Assembly (NCBI GenBank): GCA_022606135.1
Contig: JABYQN010000017.1
Location: forward strand, 124,001 to 188,000
Direction of reading: 5' to 3'
Length of the DNA stretch: 64,000 nucleotides
Source: Fomes fomentarius
Lineage: Eukaryota > Basidiomycota > Agaricomycetes > Polyporales > Polyporaceae
Shown: one piece after another, positions 10,832-22,735 of the stretch
Layout of the letters: every line of letters begins with the position of its first letter
How positions within the stretch are numbered: the first letter of the stretch is position 1
Made by a program: the position numbers and the translations under genes
Notes under the pieces: model-generated
The model's input: the letters and a program-made list of their open reading frames with translations, nothing else
Databases searched by the model: none
Told to the model about the DNA's origin: nothing

Positions 10832-12152
10832 CTATTCCCGCATATGTTGCAACATCCCCGTCAAAGCGACCTTCGGCTTCACAAGCACGGCACGTTCAAT
10901 CTTCCCCGCCTTCTTCTCCTCCCGTACAAGCCCGAGTTGAGTTGTGCAGAGGACGCCTCCAGATGCAGCAGAGGAAGGGTTCTTCGGATCAGTCCACTCG
11001 TCCTCCATGGCAGCCGGATCGAAGAGAGCCTCTCCATCAACACCGATTAAGATGAGGTCGCGCGACACAACACGCTCTCCGGAGAGCCGTTGGAACTCCA
11101 GTGCAAACCGTATGATCTCTTGTAGACCAGAATTGAAGTCCCTCTTGATAGACTCGTACACTTCGGAACGCGTGCCAATCTGGGTCGCGCCGCATGCGAT
11201 GAGAGCGTACGCGATCGACTTTGCGATGTCTTTCGCGTGTCGTTCCACTCCTGACTCTTCTGCGGCCATCGCTCGGAAGGCCATCCGAGCCATAGCCCTC
11301 CATTTCCCGGCAACCGACTGTTGTTCTGGTATATTACGAGGTCAGTATACGGAAAGGCATGTGGTCGCGAAGATGGATATGGTACGTACCACTCCCTCTA
11401 ATCTTTGCATAAACTTCATAAAATGTGTCGTCAGGATCATACTGGTAGAGACCAAAGTCCCAGCTAGTAGCCAGCCATCTCGCGTGCGACGTCATCACCG
11501 CTTGGATCGCGGTCTGTACGAGAATTGAGTTCCCATGGCCTATGGTGCGGATTGCCGACTCGAAGCTTTTGCATGGCCCTAACGAGCCTTCTGATAACTT
11601 TTTCAACGCATTGTCAACGACACTGGCGTCTTTCTGGCCTTCGCACTGGAAGGCTGGAGCGTCGGCAATCGTCGCGGCGGTCTGGAAGATGGTAGAGTTG
11701 AGCCGCTCAATGATGTGTTGGACTTCGCTGTCCGCGACGTTGTCAACGTTTGAGAGGAAAGCTTGCGCATCCTTCAGCTCAGCAGTGCGCGTGTCGAGGA
11801 GAGCGGTGGTCGCCTGTAGGTCTTTCTGGAGGCGCGCGGTGGACTGCTCAAGCCCGATGATGCGTGCCTTCGCGTCGTGCTCGATTTTGCTCGCCTGTGC
11901 TTCAAGCTGTCGGACGCGCTCGAGCGCTGCGTCGTGTCGCTCTCTGCACTCCTGTGCCTCCGCTTGCGTCCCCTTCAACTCGTCAGAACATTCTCTCAGT
12001 CTCCTGCGATACCTTCTAATCTCTCGATCCTTTTGATCCAAGACGGCTCGATCCTGTGGGCTGTCGTACGACCTTCGCATACTGCTAGTTCGCTCGGGAG
12101 AAGAGATCGATGAGCTCGTGGAGTCGCGGTTCCAGCTCAACCAGCTTGTCAT
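10832..12152 (-). CDS. Coiled-coil protein of unknown family, copy 3
   Basis: Two exons, complement(10832..11325, 11390..12152), give 418 residues. The junction AGT G^GTACGT ... ACCAG^AACAACAG is phase 1, as in all copies. The start is ATG 12152 (MTSWLSWNRDS), because the longer open frame begins with TTG. After a Ser-rich N-terminus comes a charged coiled coil (about residues 30-140), then 'AFLSNVDNVADSEVQHIIER' and 'GNSILVQTAIQAVMT'. Exon 2 has 'QQSVAGKWRAMARM', 'LSGERVVSRDLILIGV', 'AMEDEWTDPKNP', 'VLCTTQLGLVREEKK' and 'LVKPKVALTGMLQ'. It lacks the hydrophobic N-terminal segment seen in copy 2. It is paired head to head with the Hsp70-like gene at 12559. Confidence 0.78.
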
Positions 12153-12558
12153 GGCGGTGTGATAGAAAGATGATACAACGTTCAAGACCCTTCAAGCGAT
12201 GGTAGGGAGTTGCTTTCAGGCGCCGAGAGTGATATCGTTCATATCACCACGCGGCTACAGTGGACCTTCTCGATCGTCACGTCTGCCATCCCTCGAGGAG
12301 ACCAGCAGGTCGTAAGAAGTTGATCGAGGGTTCGACCGTGCGCGATAGAACGTTCATATGCGGAAATGTCGAGACGAGAAGGCGCAGGTATGGAGTACAT
12401 GAGGTAGCCTTGCTTGTAATTATCACTAACGCCGATCCTCCAGCTACCGTAGCACCAGTCGCCGTTACCGCATATTTCCCCTGCAATTGAGCGAGCTGAG
12501 AGTGTGGGACGTATTATTCTTCGGACTTCTCACTCGCTTTGCACTCTGCACGCTTGAT
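12153..12558. promoter_or_regulatory. Shared divergent promoter region, module 3
   Basis: About 406 bases lie between opposed ATGs. It contains TACCGTAGCACC at 12445-12456, identical to the module 2 motif and at a similar distance (about 100 bases) from the Hsp70-like start. Confidence 0.6.
12445..12456 (+). promoter_or_regulatory. TACCGYAGCACC promoter motif, module 3
   Basis: This is an exact match to the module 2 motif at 7436-7447, upstream of the Hsp70-like gene in the same orientation. Confidence 0.5.
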
Positions 12559-15048
12559 ATGGCTCCGCGTACAGCTTACGCAGGCCTGGTTCGCAAATTG
12601 GTTCTCGGCATCGACGTCGGCACAACATATTCGGGTGTCTCATATGCGATCCTTGATCCAGGAGAGATTCCTCAGATACAATGGGTTACACGGTGAGGTG
12701 TATGCTCAGCTTGCGGTCGTTATGAATCCTGAGTTGGTGCTAGCTATCCCGGACAGGAGAATGCCGCAGGTGACTCCAAGATTCCTTCGATTTTGTACTA
12801 TCGACCGGATGGTACACTGCACTCGGCGGGAGCAGAAGCAGCAGTGCCCGGAATTGAACTTGAGGCGGAAGACGAAAACCTCATCTTCGTGCAATGGTAC
12901 GTGCCATTCACGTCCCGCTACTGACTGACCCATACGATCTTGCATCCACGTAGGTTCAAGCTCCATCTACGTCCAGAACGCCTCGACTCTCAGGAAGTGA
13001 ACCGAGGCAATCTTCCACCACTCCCTCTTGGAAAGACTGTCCTGCAGGTGTTCGCAGACTTCCTTGGTTACCTCTTCTCTTGCGCGCAGAGGTATATCGT
13101 GGACTCCCACGCGTCGGGTGAAAGTCTCTGGACTTCCGTGAAGGACCGCATCGAAATTGTGCTGTCTCATCCGAACGGTTGGGAGGGTTTGCAACAAGGG
13201 AAGATGCGGGAGGCGGCCATCCTTGCAGGTCTCATTCCAAACACTGTGGCGGGGCGCGCGCGGGTACACTTCGTCACCGAGGGGGAGGCAAGCCTGCAGT
13301 ATTGCATACACAGCGGATTGGCCTCAGACTCCGTCAAAGTGGGTTGATTGCGCGTGTTTCCCGCGCTGCTCGTATATTGATGCACTTTGATGCAGCCCGG
13401 CCACAATGTGATGGTTATCGACGCCGGTGGAGGCACGGTCGACATCAGCAGCTATTCGTTCACCTCGACGGCACCTCTGGCTGTCGAGGAGATCGCCGCC
13501 GCGGAATGTGAGTATTATATCGTTCATGGCAAGTTTAACGCTGACTGTCGTTTTAAGGTATCATGCAGGGGTCAACGAGGGTCAATGTCAGAGCCGAGAA
13601 GTTTTTGAAAGGTTGGTGTCTGAACATATGACTCCTTTATCGCTTCATACGCGTTCACGTTTCTGATCAACCTTCGAACAGACAGGCTGAAGGAATCTGC
13701 CTACGGGAACGACGGAGATATCAAGTCGATGCTTGGTTACTTCGAGAAAGCCACGAAGCCCATATTCAAAGACGCAAACGAAAGCGCTTACATTAAGTTT
13801 GGCTCCATGGGCTGCAACGATCCCAAGGCGAAGATCCGCCGCGGGCAGCTTCTGCTCAGCGGGTACGTCGATACACGACCATTGAGATATACGATCTCAT
13901 ACTTGTATATGCTACAGTGCAGAGATGGAGTCGTTCTTTAAGCCCTCTCTTGAAGGCATCGTCGCTGCCGTCGAGCGTCAACGGCGATCTGCTTTGCGGC
14001 CAGTGACGGTCAGCCGCCCATCATGAGCCTTGTCGGGAAACGACGCTGACCTCTCTGACCTTTTGCAGACTGCATTCTTCGTGGGCGGCTTCGCAGCGAG
14101 CCCCTGGCTCCATGCTGGTCTCCAGAAATCCATGAGCGCAGAAGGCGTAACTCTGAGCAGGCCAGACACCCACACGTAAGTCTGCTAGGCTACTCGGAGA
14201 CCGTCCTAGGGCACGTTTCTCACATTGCTGGTCACTCGTAATAGCAACAAAGCCGTGTCCGTGGGTGCAGTACTCTTCTACCTAGACAACTTTGTCTCGG
14301 CACGAGTCATGAGGACTACGTATGGCACTGCCAGCACCATAGACTTCGACCCAAATGATCCGGAACACCATGCACGTCGGGCGACCAAGCTTCACCGGCC
14401 TTCTGGACGTGTTGTCGTCCCGGAGGCCTTTTCAATCATACTGAAGAAGGTGGCTTTCATAAGTAGCATCATTGCGCGAGTTCGTACGCTAATGGCACGC
14501 AATGCAGGGTTTAAGTGTAGGAGAAAATGCAGAGATCAGACGTTCATACCGCCTTGAGTCCCAAAATGTGCATTTTCTCGACACTATGTCTGCCAGTATC
14601 GCTTGCTACAAGGGCGACGATGCAAATCCGCGCTGGATGGATGTTGACGCACGTAAGGAGTTGCGCGACGCGTGCCACTTCATCGCTGACACAGTTCTAC
14701 TAGACCTCTACGTGCCTCTTTGTACGATCACTGCAGATACTTCGAAAGTGTACAAGAAGCCCCGGAGCAAAACCCAAGGGAAGTACTTTGTGCAAGAATT
14801 CGACATCGTGGTGATGTGTGGATCAACTGAGATGCGGGCCTTGATCAGTTGGATGGAGAATGTGAGTGCTGTTTGTGGACCCTAATTCATCCCGTACATG
14901 CTAAAGCGAATACGAAACCTAGGGGGAAGAGAAACGGTAGGACGACTTTGGCGTAACGCTACTTCTGCTCGCTTGGCACTGACCCACCGACGACAGGAGC
15001 CCCGCAGTGATCGTGTACGATGACGAGCCAGAGGAGCTCCACGTCTGA
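12559..15048 (+). CDS. Hsp70-like (HSPA12-type) ATPase, copy F
   Basis: This has the same many-exon architecture as copies B and D. The ATG at 12559 precedes 'VRKLVLGIDVGTTYSGVSYA'. Other landmarks are 'FKLHLRPERLDSQEVNRGNL' after 12955, 'VMVIDAGGGTVDISSYSF' (about 13410-13460), 'YGNDGDIKSMLGYFEKATKP', 'KIRRGQLLLSG', 'FFVGGFAASPWLHAGL' (about 14075-14120) and 'NKAVSVGAVLFYLDNFVSA'. The micro-exon is 14923-14936 (GEEKR), and the tail is SPAVIVYDDEPEELHV, where Ser replaces the usual Gly. Every exon examined is open. Its divergent partner is the coiled-coil gene 10832-12152. No downstream gene follows closely. The next unit is a small hypothetical gene and a decayed Hsp70 copy. Confidence 0.84.
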
Positions 15049-15588
15049 AGGATCCATATTGTTTTAGAAGCTGTCTGTACATAGTGAGGAGTTTCCTGTA
15101 TGGTAATGGTTGATGGAAGACTTGGTGTCTATTACGGGGACTATGGTTCAATGGTGCACGGGTCGGCCGGATCAAAGTTAAATCAGCGTGGCATTGGGGT
15201 GATCTGAATCTCTGCAGACTGTTTCGAATTCCCTCTTCCTCAGATCATCGGTATTTAGTAACCTCCCGGGATAAGCGAGCTCATTGTTCGCCCCCAACGT
15301 AGCCCGGACGTTGTGCGGGTTGTGGTACGGCATTCGCGCACCTCCTTACCCAGCGTTTCATAGAGACCAGCCTCAGATGGAGGAAGTGCCATAAATTGTT
15401 AGTGGTGTGTTGTTACTACCTCTTGACATCAGTACTTCAGTGGCGGCCGGCATCAAACACACCATAAGCCACCGATTGTTCCTAAGCGCTGGAGCGATGG
15501 ACAGGGGCTATACATACTCAATTCCTCGAAAACTAACCCCCTGTATCACCTCCCTGGATTCTACGTTCGACCGGAGTTCGACTCTCTC
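15049..15588. other. Intergenic, no gene seen
   Basis: This lies between Hsp70-like copy F and the small gene at 15589. I see no supported coding or structural feature. A frame immediately upstream of 15589 is open from about 15540 and could extend that gene. Confidence 0.45.
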
Positions 15589-16232
15589 ATGGCCTGGAAC
15601 ATCTACGTTACTGGCTTTGTCGTCCCTGCCAACATCATGAGAAGATATCTAGAAAGTCACGGGAATGTCTTCGATGACCCGATGCGCCCTCCCACGCCCT
15701 CCAGCTCTGAAGAGGGGGTGCAAGAAGAGGAGCAAGAAGACGATGAAGATCAAGGCGAGCCAGAATCCGAGGAGACGGCACGTCTGAGGAGGGAGGACAA
15801 ATTATTCCACAGATACGTGTCTTGCTTTCGGCGTATGCGCCGGGATGCCCCTCCCGAGCTTCGTACAAGACTAGAGATACCCTCGAGTGCGTTCTGACTG
15901 ATATACCACATCGACGAGCCTAGTACTGACACTTCACAGCTCTCAAGGTCGTGACGCATCCCGGGGCGCCGTGGCGCAAGCGTCTCTTCATCCAGGCTGG
16001 TGCCTTCAGAAAGCACCAGCGGGGCCACAGGAACATGCCTAACGCGCAGGACGAGCTGGCCATAGCAACGTTCATCCACGCCTCGAACCGTCTACTTCCC
16101 GACGATGACACTCGCGCGGAAGTGGGCTTCCGCCGTGAAGATATGGAGTTTAGAGTCGTCCCGAGCAACGCAGTCTGGACCGGAGGGTATATGGGTAATG
16201 AACACGAGGTTCGTCGTCACGGTCGCCGATGA
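15589..16232 (+). CDS. Small hypothetical protein, acidic N-terminal half
   Basis: No family is recognised. Two exons, 15589..15886 and 15940..16232, are joined at CTCGA^GTGCGT ... TTCACAG^CTCTC and give about 196 residues. Residues about 30-70 are very acidic (EEEQEDDEDQGEPESEE). The second half is basic and globular (WRKRLFIQAGAFRKHQRG, QDELAIATFIHASNRLLPDD). The frame is open about 50 bases upstream of the ATG (LPGFYVRPEFDSL), so the true start may lie in an earlier exon. It sits where the 5' half of a decayed Hsp70-like copy would be expected, which suggests that a rearrangement or insertion broke that copy. Confidence 0.45.
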
Positions 16233-16479
16233 CCGGCCTGGAATTGTCTTTCTGTCCCCATTCATTGTGTCAAACTGCTGCTGACATGTCTCGGACGATA
16301 TCGCGTGTAGGAAATCCTCCAGATGCGAAAGTCCATCCGGGAGCAGACTCAGCAGAGCCTTTGAGGTACGTTGTGATCGGATGGGAACGAATGGTCCTCG
16401 CGCTTGGTACGTTTACTGCACGTTGTTTGCCTATATCGTTCTAATGACATATGCAGATCAATGGGTTTTCGTCCGTCTC

Positions 16480-17700
16480 GGCGCGACGTGGACAATGGAA
16501 TCAGTTTTGTAACGCGTTTTCGGCGCCGATGTAGTGGTACCCGGTAGGAGTGCACGATAGACGCAATCAATCTGAGGAAGACATCAAGTCGGATGCTCGA
16601 GTGCTTCGACAAATTCACAAAGCCGGTATTCAAGGATGCGAGGGAAGCTGCGTCCATCAAGACCAAAATTGGCTCGATGGGATGCAATGATCCCACGTGA
16701 GGATTTGCGGTAGTCGACTCGTCCTAACTGGGTACGTTCTTCGTACAACCGGACAAATCGCATGATTTTTTTATGTAGCATGTACAGAGCAGATATGGAA
16801 TCGTTCGTCCAGCCATATACCACACTCTATTCATGGAATGACATGGACTGTCCTCTCACAAACCACGTTCCACTTCGGAGGCTTCGCCGCGAATCCTCGG
16901 CGCTGGCGAGGACCTAACCTCTAGGCCTCTCGCAATGCAATGTTGACCCGAATCCCATATGTGAGTCATCAATAGCATACGTCAGTTGTTCCACTGTTGA
17001 TGCTGGGTCCCAATAGTGATGAAAGTGGTGACTGAGGGTTCAGTGTCCTTCTCTCTGAATTGCATCGTTGCGTAGAGAGTGGTTCGCATCTATGAACAAT
17101 CCGACCCAGAACACGTTGCGCGCATTCTATCAAAGATCGTCCGTCCGTCAGGTAGTGTCCCCAATGGATTCTTTGTCACTCTCACCAAGGTACGTCGTCA
17201 TGTCCATATGTCATCCATAGGTTCGCACCACCCCATGTGCACATAAGAAGCCTGCGTTCTCGAGGTACAGGAGTTCTCACACATGCATAGCAGAGACTGG
17301 TCATCAAACGGAGCCCGAAGCGATCCCCAGATCCCTAGCATGCGGTTGCAGAGCAAAACCTGTGGGGTCTGACAGGGAACCTGGTGTGGTAAATTGTCCA
17401 GTACGGGCGTCCTTCGAAGGGGAAGGGAAGGATTGCCCCAACGGGACGTACTACAAGCAACAGTACAAAGTTGTGTTGATCAGTTGTGTTGATCTGTGGG
17501 CTCACGGAGCTCGAAGCTCAGCTCAGCCGGATGGAAAATGTACGTCCATCCGAAAATATGTCGTGGGTAAACTATTCACATACACCGCAAGGAGTTGAGA
17601 AGCGGTACGTTACTGCTAGGTCACCTATAGTGTGACGTCATTCAAATCACTCCTAACGGCCTCGCGACTATTGTCTACGACGATGAGCTACGAGATATGT
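16480..17700 (+). pseudogene. Decayed Hsp70-like copy, 3' two-thirds
   Basis: Pieces of the family survive in order but in different frames. About 16565-16695 resembles the 'YGNDEDIKTMLDYFDKSTKP...GSMGCNDP' exon. About 16793 gives 'DMESFVQP', and about 16860-16910 gives a damaged 'VGGFAANP' loop. About 17070-17190 resembles 'YDESDPEHVARI..RPSG...NGF', about 17400-17540 resembles the 'YYKQQYKVVLI...LTELEAQLS' block, and about 17660-17690 gives 'GLATIVYDDE'. The 5' ATPase exons with both phosphate loops are absent. Many frame breaks make it non-functional. It lies on the same strand between modules 3 and 4, so it was probably the Hsp70 half of another module whose coiled-coil partner has been lost. 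Confidence 0.75.
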
Positions 17701-17906
17701 GCTGAACAAGCAATCAAGTTATTCCTTGGGGTCGTTTCTCTGCTTCATCCCCAGTGTTATGCATCGGCCCGGGTATTTCTGTTGAATATAACGATACCGA
17801 CTCGATTTCACAAATTCGACAAACTACATAAGAGGGTTCGAATATCAAGGTCACGGTCAACAAGCGATGAGGTTTGTATCAAAGCTCGTATTGGTGCGAG
17901 TGGTCT

Positions 17907-19479
17907 CTATATCAATGTTCGTAAGTCAGAAGGCACGCTGACAGAGGACACGGTATCCGTACCTGACTCGTTGCACGGCTCCATCGGAGTCCGGGCTCGT
18001 ACTTGCTCGTTCCACAACTCCTCCAGCATGGTCGTCAAGACCACCCTCGGTTTTATGAGCACCGTCGAGGTAACCTCCCACTGTTCATCCCCTCCCTCCA
18101 CTGATGCCTTACTCCGAACTATTTCCTCTCGGACGAGGCCAAGGTGCGTCGTACATAGGACTGCTAGCGGTCTTGTATCCACTGAGCGCTTAGACCGCCT
18201 CGGATCAGCCCACTCGTCGGTCATACAATTCGGGTCGAAGCTCATCCCTTTCTGCGCGACAACCGCGAAGAGGTCCCGAGAGACGATGCTCTCGCCGGCG
18301 ACGCGCTGGAAGTCGAGGGCTAGCCGGCTTATCTCGTGCAGGGCTTCCGAGAAGGAGCGCGTCACTTCGTCTAGTAGGTCCTGCGGTTGGCGGACCTGCA
18401 CACCGCAAGCAAGAAGGACATCGGTGATGCGTTCTGCTAGAATCTGTTCTGCGATCCTCTGACGATCCTCCTCGCTAGCGATGGAACCTTTGACGTAAGT
18501 GCGGCTCAGGGCTCTCCATCTACCAGCAACGGACTGAGGTTCTAGTCAAGCCAGTCAGATAGAGCAGATAGGTGATACCGAACCAATACGTACCGCACTC
18601 TTTGATCTGTGCGTACACTCTTTGAAGGAGGCAAGATCCATCAACGCGAAAGTCCCATGTAGCGCATAGCCATCGGGAATACAGCGCGACGACTGTTTGG
18701 ATGGCCGTTTGCACTAAGACGGAATCGCCGCTGTGGTCTACGGATCGAATTGCCAGTGCGAGCTCTGGGCTGAGCAACTGCGACCCTTCCAGCCGGCCAC
18801 ATGCCCCGTCTACGACCGCGATCTCCCGATGACAGCGGTAGCGTTCCTGGAAGGAGTCCGCGACGGTAGCAGCGGTCTGGAAGATGGTGGAATTGAGCTT
18901 CTCGACGATTGCCTGGACGTCGCGATCTGTCACGTCGTCCATCTTGTTAAGATATAGTTGAGCTTCACGGAGCTCGGTCCCCTTGGTTTCGAGCAGCGCG
19001 GCGGTTTTCCGACGCTCGTTTTGCGCGAGCGATAGAGCGCGCTGGAGCTCTACGACGTTGGCCTCCGAGCGACTCGCCCGAGCCTCCATCTGCGAGAGGC
19101 GCGCCTGAAAGTCCTTCGCGTCCTTCGATAACTCGATGCACCTCTCGTAGCGACTTTCCGCGAGCTTTTGCCAGCCATCCCGTTCCGCGCGAAGCCTGTT
19201 CACCTCGTACTGGGTAGATGCATCGTTCTCCTGCCACCTGTTGAGCTCTCGCTCTGTAGCACCCACCACCTCCTTGAGTGATGCTACCTCCACCTTCAAC
19301 CTCTTGATTTCGGCATCCGCATCTTCGCACATGGAACATCGCGCGCCGGGGTCATTTCCTAGCGACTCCGTCTCTGGAGCCGCTGGATTGTCGATTGCGC
19401 GACGACGTAGTAGAGAGTCGGATATTATCTTCATGGGGTAGCGATATAAGATGGAGAGGGGTTGAAACAGGGTGCGCAT
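17907..19479 (-). CDS. Coiled-coil protein of unknown family, copy 4
   Basis: Two exons, complement(17907..18541, 18594..19479), give 506 residues, or 491 if the second ATG at 19434 is used. The phase-1 intron is at the conserved place (AAAGAGTGC G^GTACGT ... TAG^AACCTCAG). The first 25 residues hold short hydrophobic stretches (MRTLFQPLSILYRYP). A long coiled coil follows (about residues 45-190) with a CysXXCys near its start (ARCSMCED). Family blocks are 'LNKMDDVTDRDVQAIVEKLN', 'SVDHSGDSVLVQTAIQTVVA', 'PQSVAGRWRALSRT', 'VAGESIVSRDLFAVVAQ', 'VLCTTHLGLVREE' and 'LIKPRVVLTTMLEELW'. It has the longest C-terminal extension of the family. It is divergent from the Hsp70-like gene at 20208. Confidence 0.78.
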
Positions 19480-19564
19480 CGCAAGTCACGATGTGGGAGG
19501 TAGAAGCCCAAGAGAGGGTACTAACAACATTCCCCCGTCAGCCCGTGGGCTGCCCACGGGCCCT

Positions 19565-19576
19565 TACCGCAGCACC
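19565..19576 (+). promoter_or_regulatory. TACCGYAGCACC promoter motif, module 4 site 1
   Basis: The sequence TACCGCAGCACC matches the module 2 and 3 motifs except for C at the pyrimidine position. A second near-copy lies 54 bases downstream, at 19619-19630. Confidence 0.5.
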
Positions 19577-20079
19577 ATGCCTTCCTTGATCATACGCGCC
19601 TCCGCATTCGTACCAGACTACCGCAGCACGCCCGAAAGATCGCTTCTTTGGCGGCGAGGTTTAAACGTTCAAGAGTTGCCGCGAATACCCGCGACTGAAG
19701 TAATGCGAGGCGCGATGCTAATGTCACTGTGACGCACCACCCTGTGCGCCTGAGACGCCTAACTTGAACAAGTGACAAACTGATTCTCGTTACCTCTTGT
19801 CATTATGATTGCTGTCGCTTCAAGCAGGTCATTTCATGCGAATTCGAGGTGGAATAAGTATCGAGAGACGCGAAAACACCGCAAAAAGTGACGCGACCTG
19901 TTGTTACTTCGAGGTTCGCGGTGGTGGTCAGTTTCACTTACATGTATGGTTTGAACTCACCCCACGCGCGAAGCTTTATTTGGATCTTCTGTTGCCTCTT
20001 GGCTCTGATTCAGCAGGGGCACATGTGCACGATCAAGGTACGCACGTCACCGGACTTCGCGCGGGCACACCATTGCACT

Positions 20080-20091
20080 TACCGCAGCACC
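20080..20091 (+). promoter_or_regulatory. TACCGYAGCACC promoter motif, module 4 site 3
   Basis: TACCGCAGCACC lies about 117 bases upstream of the Hsp70-like ATG, the same spacing and orientation as in modules 2 and 3. Confidence 0.5.
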
Positions 20092-20207
20092 GTTGCGACC
20101 ATTGGCAGGGCTCGGTGATAAGAAGAGGTCAATAACACGAGCGCGGGCAGACGTCCAATCCGCCCAATCGTCTTTGTCCCCAGAAAATCTGTTGGACTCT
20201 TCACGCA

Positions 20208-22735
20208 ATGCCTTCTCTACGCCCTTTCAACGGCAGCGTCAGGAAGCTCGTCATCGGGATAGATGTGGGCACGACATACTCTGGTATTGCGTACACCATC
20301 CTGGATCCCGGAGAGGTGCCCAAGATACACGGTGTAACACGGTGCGTGCTTCCGCATAGTAAAGTGTATATGCGTTAATTGAAGCCCTATCTAGGTTCCC
20401 TGGACAAGAAGCACACGCGGGGGACTCCAAGATCCCTTCCATCTTGTACTATCGTCCTGATGGAACCGTTCATTCTGCCGGTGCGGAAGCCGCGGCGCCC
20501 GGCATGGAGTTCGAGGCCGAGGATCATGATCTTGTATTCGTCGAGTGGTCAGTCGCACATTATATCTCTACTCACTGCTCTATCACACCATACTCACGCC
20601 AATTCAGGTTCAAGCTTCACCTACGCCCCGAGCGGCTTGACTCCTCGTCCGAGATGCGGCGTGAAGACCTTCCACGTCTCCCACCTGGGAAGACTGTCGT
20701 GGATGTCTTTGCAGACTTCCTCGGCTATCTCTTCTCTTGCGCCCAGAACTATATCCGCGAGACGCACGCCAACGGAGACAGTCTCTGGGCCTCTGTTGAA
20801 GACCGTATCGAGTTCGTTTTATCCCACCCGAATAGATGGGAGGGCCTCCAGCAGGGAAAGATGCGCCAGGCCGCCGTCCAGGGTGGTCTTATTCCCAACA
20901 CTTCTTCCGGGCACGCTCGCGTGCAGTTCGTCACTGAGGGCGAAGCGAGTCTGAACTTTTGTATACACAGCGGACTGACTACGGAGACGACACGGGTGAG
21001 TGGTGCCGCACATGCGTTACTGGCAGAGCATTGACCTTCGATCACAGGAGGGCCAGAGCGTTATGATCGTCGATGCTGGAGGGGGAACGATCGACATCAG
21101 TAGCTACGTGTTCTTGTCAACGTCTCCTGTCTCTGTCGAAGAAGTCACGTCGGCGGACTGTGCGTATCCCGACATCTACTATCGCCATTCGTCCGGGGAT
21201 CACCCAAGCTCATTATATTGCGTAGGTATCCTTCAGGGGTCTACACGCGTCAACGTTCGCGCAGAGAACTTTCTCAGAGGTATCTCGGTCTTCTCGACGC
21301 GTATCGTTTACTGTGCTAACTCTGGACTTCACAGAGCGCCTTCACGAGTCTGCGTATGGCAATGACGAGGACATCAAGACGATGCTGGACCACTTCGACA
21401 AGTCCACGAAGCCGGTCTTCAAGGACGAGAAGGAACCCTCGTACATCAAGTTCGGAGCGATGGGCTGCAATGACCCGAAGGTGAAGATTCGTCGCGGGCA
21501 GCTGCAACTGGCAGGGTGAGTATGCGTGCTCACGTTTGAGCTGCTCGTGCGGGTTGGGCGTCATTGATACTCATTCTAATCGCGATGTCACATCAGGTCG
21601 GAGATGCTGTCCTTCTTCCAACCCTCCCTCGAAGCGATCTTTAAGGTCGTTAAGAAGCAACGCCAAGCAGCAAATCGGCCACTGACGGTTTGTAATGTCG
21701 CTGCATGAACCCCTCCTTGATCTAACACTCTAACAGACCGTCTTCCTTGTCGGAGGGTTCGCAGCGAGCCCATGGCTGTACAGTAACCTCAAGAAGAAAC
21801 TAGGCGTATTGGGCCTGACTCTCTGCCGCCCTGACTCTCACACGTACGTCGTCGGGCCACAAATTCAAAAAGGCCTTGATCGCGAGACGACTACTGACAT
21901 TGTGGCGAGGCAGGAGCAAGGCCGTCGCGAATGGCGCTGTGTCCTTCTATCTCGAGCACTTTGTCTCCGCTCGTGTTACCAAGATGACGTACGGCATCCA
22001 GGTCGTCGAGGATTATGACGCTAATGATCCGGAGCACTATGCTCGCCGGAGCACGATATATGTCCGGCCTTCGGGACGCAACATGGTGAGGAACGCTTAC
22101 TCGTCAATTCTGAAGAAGGCAAGTGGACTCTCTGGCGGTGGGATATAACTCTCACCTGACGTGATATCTTGGATGAGATAGGGTACTCGCGTTCGCGAGA
22201 ACGAAGAGATTTCACAGCCATACAACATCGAGGCCCATGACCCCAAGACACTCAGCAGCATTGTGCAAGATGTCTTGTGCTACAGAGGGAAAGAGGCGAC
22301 TCCTCGCTGGGTCGACGTCGAGCCTGGTGAGCACCTGAGCACTCCCCCCGCGTCTGGATGTCTCATGTTTGGCTGATGTCGTCTGGATGTGGCAGAATTG
22401 TACACGCCACTTTGCACCATCTATGCGGACACCTCCAAAGTAGAGCGCGTCCCGCAGTCGGGCCCAAACGGCCTTTACTACACACAACACTTCAAGATCC
22501 TCCTTCTGTGCGGAATGACGGAGCTCCAGGCGCAGATAAGCTGGGTCGAGAAGGTGAATACCACTAGTCTTGTCTGGACCTTGAGCCGTGTGAGTTTGCT
22601 CAAAGTAATTCCTCGTTTAGGGTGTGGAGAAGCGGTAAGAAAGATCGCATTGTCGTACAACTCGTATCTGATAGTACTTTTCTCAGCGGGCCCGCTAAGA
22701 TCGTTTATGACGATGACCTCGAGGTTTCTCATTAG
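20208..22735 (+). CDS. Hsp70-like (HSPA12-type) ATPase, copy H
   Basis: The ATG at 20208 is followed by 'VRKLVIGIDVGTTYSGIAYT'. Later exons hold 'YYRPDGTVHSAGAEAAAPG', 'FKLHLRPERLDSSSEMRRED', 'VMIVDAGGGTIDISSYVF' (about 21063-21110), 'YGNDEDIKTMLDHFDKSTKP', 'FLVGGFAASPWLYSNL' (about 21742-21790), 'SKAVANGAVSFYLEHFVSA' and 'LYTPLCTIYADTSKVERVP'. The 14-base micro-exon is 22621-22634 (GVEKR), and the tail is GPAKIVYDDDLEVSH. No frame break was seen. Compared with copies B, D and F it has Ile for Val in the phosphate-2 loop and a variable segment before 'LCYRGKEATPRW', features shared with copies J and L, so these three may form a subgroup. Divergent partner: 17907-19479. Confidence 0.84.

Larger units (their letters stand above)
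19480..20207. promoter_or_regulatory. Shared divergent promoter region, module 4
   Basis: 728 bases lie between opposed ATGs, the longest module promoter with both genes undamaged. It contains three copies of the TACCGYAGCACC motif: 19565-19576, 19619-19630 with one mismatch, and 20080-20091. Confidence 0.6.

Noticed and set aside
17632..18462. 276-codon plus-strand frame
   Set aside because: It is antisense to exon 2 of coiled-coil copy 4, which has strong family conservation.
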